NCBI GenBank assembly: GCA_024690665.1
Contig: JAILOU010000051.1
Coordinates: 1-64,000, forward strand
Direction of reading: 5' to 3'
From: Eubacterium sp.
Lineage (GTDB): Bacteria; Bacillota; Clostridia; Lachnospirales; Lachnospiraceae
Length of the DNA stretch: 64,000 nt
Position numbers and translations under genes: made by a program. Under the pieces are notes generated by a model. That model searched no databases and had not been told where the DNA came from. It saw only the letters and a program-made list of their open reading frames with translations. Each line of letters opens with the position of its first letter. Within the stretch, counting starts at the first letter, position 1. Of the stretch, positions 36,022-44,822 are shown in pieces.

Positions 36022-37149
36022 ATGAGTCATCTTACCTTGTCGCACAATATGATGGGCTGTCGTTTTGACAACTGGATTAAATTATTAAAAGAGAACAATG
36101 TAAGTAAGGAAAAGAAGGGGCAGGCACTGTTTATTACGGTGGTATCTGCAATGCTGGCAATCCCGGCCGGTTTAGAACGCTTGTTGTTCGATGGAAGAAT
36201 TCGAAAAACCAAGATTACAAAAGACCCTTTGTATGTCGTTGGACACTGGAGAACCGGAACGACATTTTTACAGAATCTGCTTAGTAAGGATAAGCAGTTT
36301 GGCTGGTTTGATCCGATGAAAACGGTTTCTTTTAATAACTGTATTTTGTTAAAGGATATCCTGCCTAAGGTTGAGAAGGTTTTGTTAAAAGATGCAAGAC
36401 CGATGGATAATCTTGATTATACAATTGACCTGCCGATGGAAGAAGTGTTTGCTCAGGCAACCATATCCACACAGGCAATTTCACATATGCTTGTATTCCC
36501 GGATAAGGGAAAAGGCGTGAAATACATAGAGACAGCATTTATTGATGAACAGGATGAGAAAAAGCAGCGAGAATGGTCAAAGGCTTATGATTACATCCTT
36601 AAGAAGGCAACGTATTTAGAGCATGGTAAGCAGTTAATGCTAAAGAGTCCGGAGAATACCTGCCGCATTAGAAAGCTTAAGAGATGTTATCCGGGAGCCA
36701 AGTTTATCAATATCTATCGGAATCCGTATGTGGTCGCAAGATCTACGAAGAATATGTTCTTAAAAGAGATGAACCTGCTGAGCCTTTCAGAGCCGCCATC
36801 GGAAGAATTTATTGAGGATACGATAGTTGACCTTATGGCACGAATCTATAAAAAGGCATTTCGGGATTTGGCCATGATGAATGAATCGGATTATATTGAA
36901 ATTAAATACGAGGACTTTGTAAAGAATCCGATGCCATATATGCATCAAATCTACGATCATCTTGGACTTGCCGGATTTGATGAGGCAAAGGATGGTTTCC
37001 AGGAATACTTAGATGCCATGAATGATTATAAGACGAATCAGTATGAATTCACACCGGAATTAATTCGAAAAGTGAATGCAAAGTTAGGATTTTACTTTGA
37101 AAGATATGGATATCAGATGTTAGATCCAAACAAAGTTCAAAGTGCATAA
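36022..37149 (+). CDS. Sulfotransferase family protein
   Basis: 375 residues. The 5'-phosphosulfate-binding loop YVVGHWRTGTTFLQNLLSKD (residues about 70-90) and the 3'-phosphate-binding strand FINIYRNPYVVARSTKNM (about 230) are the two PAPS-binding signatures of cytosolic sulfotransferases (Sulfotransfer_3 type). It would transfer sulfate from PAPS to a hydroxyl group; the acceptor is unknown. Such genes are scarce in Firmicutes and can act on lipids or sterols in gut bacteria. No PAPS-synthesis genes are visible nearby. ATG 36022, three bases after the DUF4317 stop. Terminator follows. Confidence 0.85.
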   Translation: MSHLTLSHNMMGCRFDNWIKLLKENNVSKEKKGQALFITVVSAMLAIPAGLERLLFDGRIRKTKITKDPLYVVGHWRTGTTFLQNLLSKDKQFGWFDPMKTVSFNNCILLKDILPKVEKVLLKDARPMDNLDYTIDLPMEEVFAQATISTQAISHMLVFPDKGKGVKYIETAFIDEQDEKKQREWSKAYDYILKKATYLEHGKQLMLKSPENTCRIRKLKRCYPGAKFINIYRNPYVVARSTKNMFLKEMNLLSLSEPPSEEFIEDTIVDLMARIYKKAFRDLAMMNESDYIEIKYEDFVKNPMPYMHQIYDHLGLAGFDEAKDGFQEYLDAMNDYKTNQYEFTPELIRKVNAKLGFYFERYGYQMLDPNKVQSA

Positions 37150-37161
37150 GAAGATACAATG

Positions 37162-37192
37162 AGGTACTGTGTGAAAAACACGGTACCTTTTT
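37162..37192 (+). terminator. Intrinsic terminator after the sulfotransferase gene
   Basis: AGGTACTGTGT (37162-37172) with ACACGGTACCT (37178-37188), then TTTTT. Confidence 0.85.
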
Positions 37193-37209
37193 GCTATTTC
37201 GTATATTTT

Positions 37210-37241
37210 GCGTAGACAAATGAAAGTCTATGCACTAATAT
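37210..37241 (+). promoter_or_regulatory. Promoter with overlapping operator for the nucleoside importer
   Basis: TAGACA (37213-37218), 17 bp, TAATAT (37236-37241). The inverted repeat GCGTAGAC (37210-37217) / GTCTATGC (37226-37233) covers the -35 box and most of the spacer, the classic place for a repressor site. A purine riboswitch is not visible. Confidence 0.55.
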
Positions 37242-37285
37242 AAATAAGTAACTTAAATGGTTTTATTAACAGGAGGAAAAAGGAA

Positions 37286-38515
37286 ATGAAAAAGTTGATC
37301 AGTGCATTACTGGTTGCCGGCTTATCGGTAGCTATGCTTGCAGGCTGTGGAAGCAACGGTGGAGATTCAGCATCTACTTCAACTGCTGAAGGAACAACCG
37401 CAGCTGTATCTGCATCCGACATCAAAATCGGAGTAATTTACATTGGCGATGAGAACGAGGGGTATACAGAATCCCACATGAAGGGTATCGATCAGATGAT
37501 GGAGACTCTTGGAATTTCGGAAGAACAGGTTATCGAAAAGACTACAATTCCGGAAAGTGAAGAATGCTACGATGCAGCCGTAGACCTTGCAGAGCAGGGA
37601 TGTAACATTATCTTTGGTACAAGTTTTGGACATGAGGATTACTTAAAGCAGGCAGCTGAAGAATTCCCGGATGTACAGTTCTGTCATGCAACAGGTTATC
37701 AGGCAGCATCTTCAGGTCTTTCTAACATGCACAACTACTTTGATAACATCTATGAAGCTCGTTATGTAAGTGGTGTGGTAGCAGGACTTAAGTTAAATGA
37801 AATGATTAAAGACGGTACTGTAAAAGAAGACGCATGCAAGATCGGTTATGTTGGAGCATATCCATATGCCGAAGTAGTATCCGGATATACATCTTTCTAT
37901 CTTGGAGTTAAGAGTGTATGCGAATCTGCAACGATGGAAGTTCAGTATACAAACAGCTGGGCTGATATCTCAAAAGAAAAAGAAACTGCTGATGCTTTAA
38001 TCGCGGATGGATGCGTATTGATTTCACAGCATGCTGATACAACAGGAGCACCTTCTGCTTGTGAAGAAAAGGGAGTTCCTTGTGTAGGATACAATGTTGA
38101 TATGACATCTGTAGCACCTACAACAGCACTGACATCTTCTACCAATAACTGGGCAGTATATTATGAATATGCTGTTAACTGTGTATTAAACGGAGAGGCA
38201 ATTGCAACAGACTGGTCTGAAGGATTTTCTTCTGATTCTGTAGCACTTACAACTCTTGGTGATGCTTGCGCAGAAGGTACACAGGACAAAGTGGACGAAG
38301 TAATTGCTGCAATTAAAGACGGAAGCTTAAATGTATTCGATACTACTACATTTACCGTTGGTGGTAAGTCAATCGAAGATTTGATCGCAGAAGGCGGAGA
38401 CTATGCTAATTATGAGCAGTATGTTTCTGATGGAGTATTCCATGAGTCAACTGTAATCTCAGCACCGGCATTTGATCTTAGAATTGATGGAATTACTGAG
38501 CTGACGACAGAATAA
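37286..38515 (+). CDS. BMP-family nucleoside-binding lipoprotein
   Basis: 409 residues. Lipoprotein signal with lipobox LAGC (residues about 16-19: AMLAGCGSNG), then a Ser/Thr/Ala linker and the Bmp (PnrA-like) domain: IKIGVIYIGDENEGYTESH, GTSFGHEDYLKQA and SQHADTTGAPSACEEKG. Proteins of this family capture purine and pyrimidine nucleosides outside the cell (NupN in Bacillus). First gene of an importer with one ATPase and two permeases. AGGAGGAAAAAGGAA gives a strong ribosome site. Confidence 0.92.
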   Translation: MKKLISALLVAGLSVAMLAGCGSNGGDSASTSTAEGTTAAVSASDIKIGVIYIGDENEGYTESHMKGIDQMMETLGISEEQVIEKTTIPESEECYDAAVDLAEQGCNIIFGTSFGHEDYLKQAAEEFPDVQFCHATGYQAASSGLSNMHNYFDNIYEARYVSGVVAGLKLNEMIKDGTVKEDACKIGYVGAYPYAEVVSGYTSFYLGVKSVCESATMEVQYTNSWADISKEKETADALIADGCVLISQHADTTGAPSACEEKGVPCVGYNVDMTSVAPTTALTSSTNNWAVYYEYAVNCVLNGEAIATDWSEGFSSDSVALTTLGDACAEGTQDKVDEVIAAIKDGSLNVFDTTTFTVGGKSIEDLIAEGGDYANYEQYVSDGVFHESTVISAPAFDLRIDGITELTTE

Positions 38516-38548
38516 AGAATAGTCAAAACACAAACATAGATTGCAAGG

Positions 38549-38581
38549 GCGGGGCTTTGTTATGCAAAGCTCCCGCTTTTT
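38549..38581 (+). terminator. Intercistronic terminator in the nucleoside importer operon
   Basis: GCGGG-GCTTTG / CAAAGCTCCCGC stem with one bulged base and a TTATG loop, followed by five T. It lies between the binding-protein gene and the ATPase gene and would lower transcription of the later genes relative to the binding protein, a usual design. Confidence 0.75.
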
Positions 38582-38586
38582 GCAGT

Positions 38587-38641
38587 TTTGTTTTGTTTCA
38601 GAGTTTTGTGCTTTCAGCAAAGAGTTGTGAAACAAAACAAA
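38587..38641 (+). repeat. Second hairpin, 14-bp inverted repeat between importer genes
   Basis: TTTGTTTTGTTTCA (38587-38600) and TGAAACAAAACAAA (38628-38641) are perfect inverted copies, with a smaller CTTT/AAAG hairpin in the 27-nt loop. There is no T-run after it. It may stabilise the ends made by the upstream terminator or by processing. Confidence 0.7.
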
Positions 38642-38660
38642 GCATTTAAGGAGGAACAAA

Positions 38661-40190
38661 GTGGAAGTTAAAAACGCCATCGAACTAAAAAACATAACCA
38701 AACGTTTTGGCGAAGTGGTTGCGAATGACAATGTTAATCTGTCCGTAAAAGAAGGAGAGATTCTTGCAATTTTGGGTGAAAACGGTAGTGGTAAGACGAC
38801 GCTTATGAACATGCTGTCCGGTATTTATTTTCCGGATGAAGGAAGCATCTGTGTAGGCGGAAAAGAAGTCACGATTCGTTCGCCAAAAGATTCTTTTGAG
38901 CTTGGAATTGGAATGATTCATCAGCATTTTAAACTGGTTGAGGTGCTGACGGCTGCTGAGAATATTATTCTTGGTCAGGAAAAAAAGGGACGCCTTAAGA
39001 AGGACGAAATCTATAAAGAGGTGAATGAGCTTACAAGCCGATATGGATTTGAACTTGATCCGGCGCAAAAGATTTACGATATGTCGGTTTCCCAAAAACA
39101 GACAGTAGAGATTGTAAAAGTGCTGTATCGCGGCGCGAATGTTCTGATTCTCGATGAGCCTACGGCTGTATTGACACCGCAGGAAACCAATAAACTCTTC
39201 CAGGTTCTTCGGAATATGAAAAAGAATGGTAAGTCTATTATTATTATCACACATAAACTGAACGAGGTGCTTGAAATCTCAGACCGCGTATCGATTCTTC
39301 GAAAGGGTCAGTATATTGATACCATCGAAACAAAAGATGCCGATGTATCAACGCTGACGGAAATGATGGTAGGAGAGAAGGTGTCTCTCGATATTGATCG
39401 TAAGGAACCTGTGAATCCGCAAAAACGTATTGTGGTTGAGGATCTTGTCTGTAAGAATTTAGAAGGCAGAAATATCTTAGACCATGTCTCCTTTACGGCA
39501 AACAGCGGAGAGATTCTTGGAATTGCCGGAATTTCCGGTAATGGACAAAAGGAACTTCTCGAATCCATCGTTGGTCTTCATAATATCTCAAATGGTAAGA
39601 TTATGTATTATCCACCGACCGGAGAAGAGATTCAAATCTCCGGTATGAAGACAACAAAGATTAGAGAACTTGGTATCAATATGGCATTTGTTCCGGAAGA
39701 CCGTCTCGGTATGGGACTTGTTGCAGGTATGGATATGGTGGATAATATGATGATTCGTGGCTATAAGGACGGCGGATTTTTCTTCGCTGACCGTAAGTCA
39801 CCGCGTAAACTTGCTGAGCGCGTTGTCGACAGGTTAAATGTGGTAACGCCGGGTGTGGATTATCCGGTCGGAAGACTTTCCGGTGGTAATGTACAAAAGG
39901 TATTGGTTGGTCGTGAGATTGCGTCCGATCCGATTGTAATGATGGTGGCATATCCGGTTCGAGGATTGGATATCAATTCTTCCTATACCATCTATAATCT
40001 TTTATGTGAAGAAAAGGAAAAGGGTACGGCGGTTATGTGCGTCGGAGAAGATCTTGACGTGTTGCTTGATTTATGTGACCGTATCATGGTACTTTGTGGC
40101 GGCAAAGTCAGCGGTATTGTAGATGCAAGAACCGCAACAAAAGAAGAAATTGGTCTGCTTATGACAGGCGGAAAGGAGGCAAGTGCATAA
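38661..40190 (+). CDS. Nucleoside ABC importer, double ATPase subunit
   Basis: 509 residues with two ATP-binding domains, as in NupO and sugar importers. Domain 1 (1-240): Walker A GENGSGKTT, MIHQHFKLVE Q-loop, VSQKQTVEIVK signature, VLILDEPTAVLT, IITHKLNEV. Domain 2 (about 250-500): Walker A is degenerate (GISGNGQKELLES, no Lys-Thr), a normal feature of this group, with LSGGNVQKVLVGREIA as signature. In place of the usual QPTRGLD the Walker B end reads YPVRGLD. GTG start with AAGGAGGAACAAA upstream. Overlaps the next start by 1 nt. Confidence 0.92.
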   Translation: MEVKNAIELKNITKRFGEVVANDNVNLSVKEGEILAILGENGSGKTTLMNMLSGIYFPDEGSICVGGKEVTIRSPKDSFELGIGMIHQHFKLVEVLTAAENIILGQEKKGRLKKDEIYKEVNELTSRYGFELDPAQKIYDMSVSQKQTVEIVKVLYRGANVLILDEPTAVLTPQETNKLFQVLRNMKKNGKSIIIITHKLNEVLEISDRVSILRKGQYIDTIETKDADVSTLTEMMVGEKVSLDIDRKEPVNPQKRIVVEDLVCKNLEGRNILDHVSFTANSGEILGIAGISGNGQKELLESIVGLHNISNGKIMYYPPTGEEIQISGMKTTKIRELGINMAFVPEDRLGMGLVAGMDMVDNMMIRGYKDGGFFFADRKSPRKLAERVVDRLNVVTPGVDYPVGRLSGGNVQKVLVGREIASDPIVMMVAYPVRGLDINSSYTIYNLLCEEKEKGTAVMCVGEDLDVLLDLCDRIMVLCGGKVSGIVDARTATKEEIGLLMTGGKEASA

Positions 40191-41302
40191 TGAATCCATC
40201 AAATGCTTCAAATACTGGATTTGTATTTCGCTTATCAAAGCGTGATGATATGCCTAGAAAGAAAGCCTGGACAATCCGGGTACTGGCAGTTATATTTGCA
40301 CTGATTGTATGTGCACTTGTAATCGTGGCAATTACAAAACAGAATCCTCTTCAGGTCTATGCGGGACTTGTGGATGGTGCCGTTGGAAATGTACGCCGAA
40401 CCTGGCAGACGATTCGAGAAACGATGATTTTGCTGATTGTGGCAGTCGGTCTTACTCCGGCATTTAAGATGCGCTTTTGGAATATCGGAGCAGAAGGTCA
40501 GATTCTGATGGGCGGATGCGCCTGTGCAGCTGTTATGATTTATTGCGGAGACAAGATGGCAGGATGGCTGCTGATTATTGTCATGGTAGTGGTAAGCTGC
40601 GTTGCAGGAATGATCTGGGGACTGATTCCGGCATTTTTCAAAGCAAGACTGAATACGAATGAGACGCTCTTTACGCTGATGCTCAATTATATTGCGATTC
40701 AGTTTGTTACATTTTGCATTGTATATTGGGAAAATCCGGTTGGATCGAATACTGTTGGAATCATTAATTCGGCAACGAAAAAAGGATGGCTTCCACAGAT
40801 TGGCGGAAGTCAGGCTTATGTGTTAATCGTGATTATTGTACTTGCCGTAACGGCATTTATGTCTGTATATATGTCAAAAAGTAAGCAAGGATATGAGATT
40901 GCGGTTGTCGGTGCAAGTCAAAATACCGCTCGCTATGCCGGTATCTCTGTTCGAAGAGTCATTCTTCGTACGATGGCAATCTCCGGAGCTATCTGCGGAC
41001 TTGCAGGATTTTTGATGGTCAGCGGTTCGTCTCATACAATTTCGACAGAGACAGCAGGCGGACGAGGATTTACCGCGATCATTATTGCATGGATGGCGCA
41101 CTTTAATGCAGTTTCCATGATTATCGTATCGCTCTTGATTGCATTTTTGCAGCAGGGAGCCATTCAGATTGCATCCCAGTTCGGATTAAATGATAATGCA
41201 TCGGATGTTATTACCGGTATTTTGTTGTTTTTCTTAATCGGAAGTGAGTTCTTTATTCAATATAAAGTGGACTTCCATGGTTCGAAAAAGGAGGTGAAAT
41301 AG
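40190..41302 (+). CDS. Nucleoside ABC importer permease 1
   Basis: 370 residues from ATG 40190 (overlapping the ATPase stop, TAATG), with GGAAAGGAGG upstream. About eight to ten hydrophobic spans. BPD_transp_2 permease of the NupP/YufP type: signature regions MRFWNIGAEGQILMGG, TNETLFTLMLNYIA, and the cytoplasmic loop GASQNTARYAGISVRRVIL. Transports nucleosides captured by the lipoprotein at 37286. The longer open frame into the ATPase gene is rejected. Confidence 0.93.
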   Translation: MNPSNASNTGFVFRLSKRDDMPRKKAWTIRVLAVIFALIVCALVIVAITKQNPLQVYAGLVDGAVGNVRRTWQTIRETMILLIVAVGLTPAFKMRFWNIGAEGQILMGGCACAAVMIYCGDKMAGWLLIIVMVVVSCVAGMIWGLIPAFFKARLNTNETLFTLMLNYIAIQFVTFCIVYWENPVGSNTVGIINSATKKGWLPQIGGSQAYVLIVIIVLAVTAFMSVYMSKSKQGYEIAVVGASQNTARYAGISVRRVILRTMAISGAICGLAGFLMVSGSSHTISTETAGGRGFTAIIIAWMAHFNAVSMIIVSLLIAFLQQGAIQIASQFGLNDNASDVITGILLFFLIGSEFFIQYKVDFHGSKKEVK

Positions 41303-41303
41303 C

Positions 41304-42284
41304 ATGGGCGTTTTAGTAGTATTTATTCAAAAGGCTATCGGACAGGGAATCCCAATGCTATTTGGAGCCACCGGTGAGATTATGACCGAGAAAAGCGGCA
41401 ACTTAAATCTTGGAATTCCCGGCATCATGTACATGGGCGGCGTAGCCGGTCTGATGGGTGCCTTTAAGTATGAAAATGCAGTATCTGATCCGAATGGATT
41501 AATCGGTGTTATCATTGCGATGCTGTGTGGATTTGGATGCGCAGCGCTTGGCGCACTAATCTACAGTTTCCTTACGATTACACTTCGTGCCAATCAAAAT
41601 GTAGTAGGTCTTGCGCTGACGACATTTGGTGTTGGATTTGGTAACTTCTTTGGTGGTTCTATGTCGAAACTTGCCGGCGGTGTCGGACAGATTTCTGTGG
41701 CAACAACGGCAAAGGCATTTCAGCATAGCATTCCGAAGTTGTCAGAGATTCCCGTGATTGGACCAATTATCTTCTCCTATGGATTCTTGACGTATGTGGG
41801 GGTTGTGCTGGCAATCTGCCTGACCCTTCTTTTGAAAAAGACAAGAGTCGGACTGAATCTTAGAGCCGTGGGAGAAAATCCTGCGACAGCAGATGCAGCC
41901 GGTATCAGTGTGACAAAGTATAAGTATGTAACGACTATCTTAGGCGGTGGTATTGCCGGACTTGGAGGACTGTATTTTGTCATGGAATATCTTGGCGGGA
42001 CCTGGACAAACAATGGATTCGGAGACCGTGGATGGCTTGCGGTAGCGCTTGTAATCTTCGCGCTATGGAATCCGGCACATGCAATCTGGGGTTCATTCCT
42101 GTTTGGAGCGTTGTACATCTTATATCTGTACATTCCGGGGCTTGACCGTGCCTCACAGGAAATCTTTAAGATGCTTCCTTATGTGGTGACGGTTGCGGTA
42201 CTCATTATTACGAGTATTCGAAACAAACGAGAGAATCAGCCACCGGAAAGTCTTGGACTTCCGTATTTTAGAGAAGAACGATAA
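41304..42284 (+). CDS. Nucleoside ABC importer permease 2
   Basis: 326 residues, BPD_transp_2 family (NupQ/YufQ type). Multiple membrane spans; family signatures GATGEIMTEKSGNLNLGIPG near the start, and GENPATADAAGISVTKYKYV as the ATPase-contact loop. It pairs with permease 1 to form the channel. ATG 41304 sits in GGAGGTGAAATAGC, overlapping the first permease's end. Terminator follows, closing the operon of four genes. Confidence 0.94.
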   Translation: MGVLVVFIQKAIGQGIPMLFGATGEIMTEKSGNLNLGIPGIMYMGGVAGLMGAFKYENAVSDPNGLIGVIIAMLCGFGCAALGALIYSFLTITLRANQNVVGLALTTFGVGFGNFFGGSMSKLAGGVGQISVATTAKAFQHSIPKLSEIPVIGPIIFSYGFLTYVGVVLAICLTLLLKKTRVGLNLRAVGENPATADAAGISVTKYKYVTTILGGGIAGLGGLYFVMEYLGGTWTNNGFGDRGWLAVALVIFALWNPAHAIWGSFLFGALYILYLYIPGLDRASQEIFKMLPYVVTVAVLIITSIRNKRENQPPESLGLPYFREER

Positions 42285-42295
42285 AAATGATAAGA

Positions 42296-42327
42296 AACGT
42301 CGACTTGGTAGCAAGTTGACGTTTTTT
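42296..42327 (+). terminator. Intrinsic terminator after the importer operon
   Basis: AACGTCGACTTG (42296-42307) with CAAGTTGACGTT (42312-42323), one G-U pair, followed by a T-run. Confidence 0.9.
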
Positions 42328-42358
42328 CTTGCAAAATTTCAGAATGGTACGAAAGTAT

Positions 42359-42388
42359 TAGACAAAATGGCATAATGAGTGGTATACT
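42359..42388 (+). promoter_or_regulatory. Promoter of the FIST-chemoreceptor operon
   Basis: TAGACA (42359-42364), 18-bp spacer and TATACT (42383-42388). It is a sigma-A promoter; no flagellar sigma-28 promoter was seen, although the operon codes for a chemotaxis receptor. Confidence 0.55.
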
Positions 42389-42454
42389 CGCATTAAATGG
42401 GGAGGAATTTAGTACTGTGATAGAAGGTTTTTAAAGGTTAAGGAGGAATTTGGT

Positions 42455-43546
42455 TTGCAAATAACGATTGGACAATCACAAAAGAAATCAGCAAAAGATG
42501 CTGTATTAGAAGCAACCGCAAAGATTTCATCGCCGGTGGGGATTTACTTTCAGTCTTCGTATGCATTATTAGAAGAGATTTCTGCCCGGTTGGCAGAAAA
42601 GTATCCCAATATTCCAATGATTGGAACTAGCGCAACTTCTTATGTGGGTAAAACTGTATCCGATCAAATACTCGTTGTAGTTGCATTTGGACAAGGTGCG
42701 GAAATAAAAAGCGGAGTACTAAGACATCTGTCGACGACTCCATTGTATGATATTGAAGGCCTTGAACAGGCAATTACGCAGCTGAATGCATCGGCTGATA
42801 ATTCGGTGTGCCTTGAGTATTGCACCAATGATGAAGAATGTCTTGTTACATCTATGAATGTGGCTCTTGAGAAGAAGAATATTACGTTAGCAGGCGGAAC
42901 TGTATTTGGTGTTCCAAATGGTAAGACGGCATATGTCTGCGTGGACGGTGCTTTGTATGAGGATGCGTGTGCGTGGATGGTTGTGAAGAATAAAAATGGT
43001 CGTATCAGAACCTATTCAGAGAATATCTATGCAGTCCCTCAAGATGCAAAGCGACATGTTGCAACTGAGGTTAATACTGCTAAGCGTGAACTGATAGCAT
43101 TAGATCATCAGTCAGCAAGTTCTGTGTATGCGCAAGAAACCGGGGTATCCGGCCAGGCCATTGTGGATAATGCGCTGCAAAATCCTTTGGGTCGTATTGT
43201 GGGTGATGATACTTATATCATTTCTCCGTATGAACTAGGTTCTGGCGGAAGCTTAATATCCTATAAACGTGTAAATGAAAATGACACCATTGCGATCTTA
43301 GAGCTTCTTGATTATGACCAGATTAATGAACAGACCAGAGAGAAAATTAAAGAAGAAGGAAAGCCGAGCTTTATATTCTCCATTAATTGTATCTATCGAC
43401 ATATCTTGTTTAATAACGAACACTATATGGATCGTTTCCTTTCTAACATGGAAGACGTCGCACCACACGTAGGTGTTGTCGGCGGCGGAGAACAGTATAA
43501 ACTTCAGCATGTTAATCAGACCATGGTTGCAGTGGTATTTGAATAA
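42455..43546 (+). CDS. FIST-domain sensory protein
   Basis: 363 residues with FIST-N (about 15-200) and FIST-C (about 200-360) domains: [59 protein letters not shown] and [30 protein letters not shown] modules are sensory and are thought to bind small ligands such as amino acids. No membrane segment, so it is cytoplasmic. TTG start with AGGAGG 8 nt upstream. A chemoreceptor gene follows 17 nt later; both are probably in one signalling module. Confidence 0.9.
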   Translation: MQITIGQSQKKSAKDAVLEATAKISSPVGIYFQSSYALLEEISARLAEKYPNIPMIGTSATSYVGKTVSDQILVVVAFGQGAEIKSGVLRHLSTTPLYDIEGLEQAITQLNASADNSVCLEYCTNDEECLVTSMNVALEKKNITLAGGTVFGVPNGKTAYVCVDGALYEDACAWMVVKNKNGRIRTYSENIYAVPQDAKRHVATEVNTAKRELIALDHQSASSVYAQETGVSGQAIVDNALQNPLGRIVGDDTYIISPYELGSGGSLISYKRVNENDTIAILELLDYDQINEQTREKIKEEGKPSFIFSINCIYRHILFNNEHYMDRFLSNMEDVAPHVGVVGGGEQYKLQHVNQTMVAVVFE

Positions 43547-43563
43547 GAAAGGAGAACGGTAGT

Positions 43564-44562
43564 ATGGGACTTTTTAATCGTAATAAAGAAACAGTTAAGG
43601 CCGCTCCTTCAGCAAATCCTCAGGTTATAAAGGTAACGGTCAAGAAAAAACCGGAGCGTACAAAGGAGCAGCAATTAGAACCACTTAAGGCAATCGGTAA
43701 TTTTGCGCTCTTACAAAAGAAGAAATTACAGGCAGAAGAATATGTGACCATTAGTGGTATTGATACGATTCAGGATTCCTTTGGACTTGTACAGGAGCGC
43801 TATGCCAATATTATTGAAAGCGTGGACAATTTTCAGGCAGAGTTTCAGTCAATCAATACGGTGACAGAGCATTTTGAAAATATTATCGATGAGCTTATGA
43901 ATGCGGCAGATGGTTCAAGCGAAGGAATGCAAAAGGTTGATGCCAGTTCGGATTCTGTGCTTGAGACAATTGAAGAGATGCAGAAAGTATTTGATGAATT
44001 CCAAAAGAGTTTTGATGATATTAAGCAAAAGGTTGAGCAGATTAACGGCTTTGCCACACAGACAAATCTGCTTGCGCTGAACGCTTCTATTGAGGCGGCA
44101 AGAGCCGGAGAAGCCGGTAAAGGATTTGCCGTTGTTGCTACGGAAGTCAATAAATTGTCGCAGGAAATCAAAGATGTTGTTATTGAAATTGATAACAGTA
44201 TGGATGAGCTTGGAGAAAGCAACAATCGTCTGTTTGATTCGCTTGAAGATACGAAGAAGGCAATTGACGTATCGCATGAGAGTATTAACGAGACAGAAGA
44301 GGTGATTAATTCCATTCGAACTGTGGCAGATAAGGTGCGAGATGAAAGTGAGCAGATGTCCGGTGTGATTCAAAATTGTGACAATGAAATTGAATCTGTT
44401 GCGCAGGATATTGAAGGCTCACAAGAATACTTTAATGATGTGGCAGAAAATGTTAACGATTTGAAAAATAAGATTACCAAAAAAGGTTATATGTTCGAGG
44501 ACATGACTAATGTACTTGAGCAGATCGAACCGCTTGTGGAAAGAATTAAGGAAACCAAATAA
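43564..44562 (+). CDS. Soluble methyl-accepting chemotaxis-type signalling protein
   Basis: 332 residues. No transmembrane span or sensor domain; a short N-terminal Lys-rich segment is followed by a coiled-coil four-helix bundle. The tip of the hairpin, [20 protein letters not shown] followed by [13 protein letters not shown], is the CheA/CheW-binding region of chemoreceptors. It lacks a periplasmic domain and has an Asp/Glu-rich coiled-coil around. It may receive its input from the FIST protein encoded next to it. Ribosome site AAAGGAGAACGGTAGT. Confidence 0.92.
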   Translation: MGLFNRNKETVKAAPSANPQVIKVTVKKKPERTKEQQLEPLKAIGNFALLQKKKLQAEEYVTISGIDTIQDSFGLVQERYANIIESVDNFQAEFQSINTVTEHFENIIDELMNAADGSSEGMQKVDASSDSVLETIEEMQKVFDEFQKSFDDIKQKVEQINGFATQTNLLALNASIEAARAGEAGKGFAVVATEVNKLSQEIKDVVIEIDNSMDELGESNNRLFDSLEDTKKAIDVSHESINETEEVINSIRTVADKVRDESEQMSGVIQNCDNEIESVAQDIEGSQEYFNDVAENVNDLKNKITKKGYMFEDMTNVLEQIEPLVERIKETK

Positions 44563-44573
44563 AGAATGAAAAA

Positions 44574-44606
44574 GCCGGGAGTGTCTTGAAGACATTCCCG
44601 GTTTTA
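44574..44606 (+). terminator. Intrinsic terminator after the chemoreceptor gene
   Basis: CCGGGAGTGTCTT (44575-44587) with AAGACATTCCCGG (44589-44601) and a T-run. Confidence 0.88.
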
Positions 44607-44623
44607 TTATGTATAAAACAAAG

Positions 44624-44651
44624 CTGAGCTACATGTTGCCATGTAGCTCAG
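44624..44651 (+). repeat. Hairpin just ahead of a ribosome site
   Basis: CTGAGCTACATG (44624-44635) and CATGTAGCTCAG (44640-44651), a perfect 12-bp stem with TTGC loop, followed directly by GGGGGG and the small frame at 44665. No T-run, so not a terminator. The rest of 44607-44820 holds no other gene. Confidence 0.65.
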
Positions 44652-44664
44652 GGGGGATGAGATT

Positions 44665-44712
44665 ATGAAAAAATTAACTGCTCAGAACAAACTTTTAGGG
44701 GCGTTTGTCTGA
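44665..44712 (+). pseudogene. 15-codon frame, probable stub of a chemoreceptor N-terminus
   Basis: ATG 44665 has GGGGGGATGAGATT upstream and codes MKKLTAQNKLLGAFV before TGA. The pattern of basic residues and a start of a hydrophobic run is how membrane chemoreceptors (MKNLKIRTKLLLGF) begin. It is either the remnant of such a gene or a leader peptide for the next gene at 44823. Confidence 0.35.
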
Positions 44713-44822
44713 GAGTGTCAAATGAGTTTCCTCATCTGATGAATTTAGTATATAATTGGATTGTGATTGCTTCATGTGAGTAATGTGAAGGTTATGTGAA
44801 GAAAGTATGAAAGGAGTAAGAA

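Noticed and set aside
37193-37285. Purine riboswitch before the nucleoside importer
   Set aside because: The conserved three-way junction sequence (TATA...GTTTC...CCGTAAA-like) is absent; a palindrome over the promoter is seen instead.
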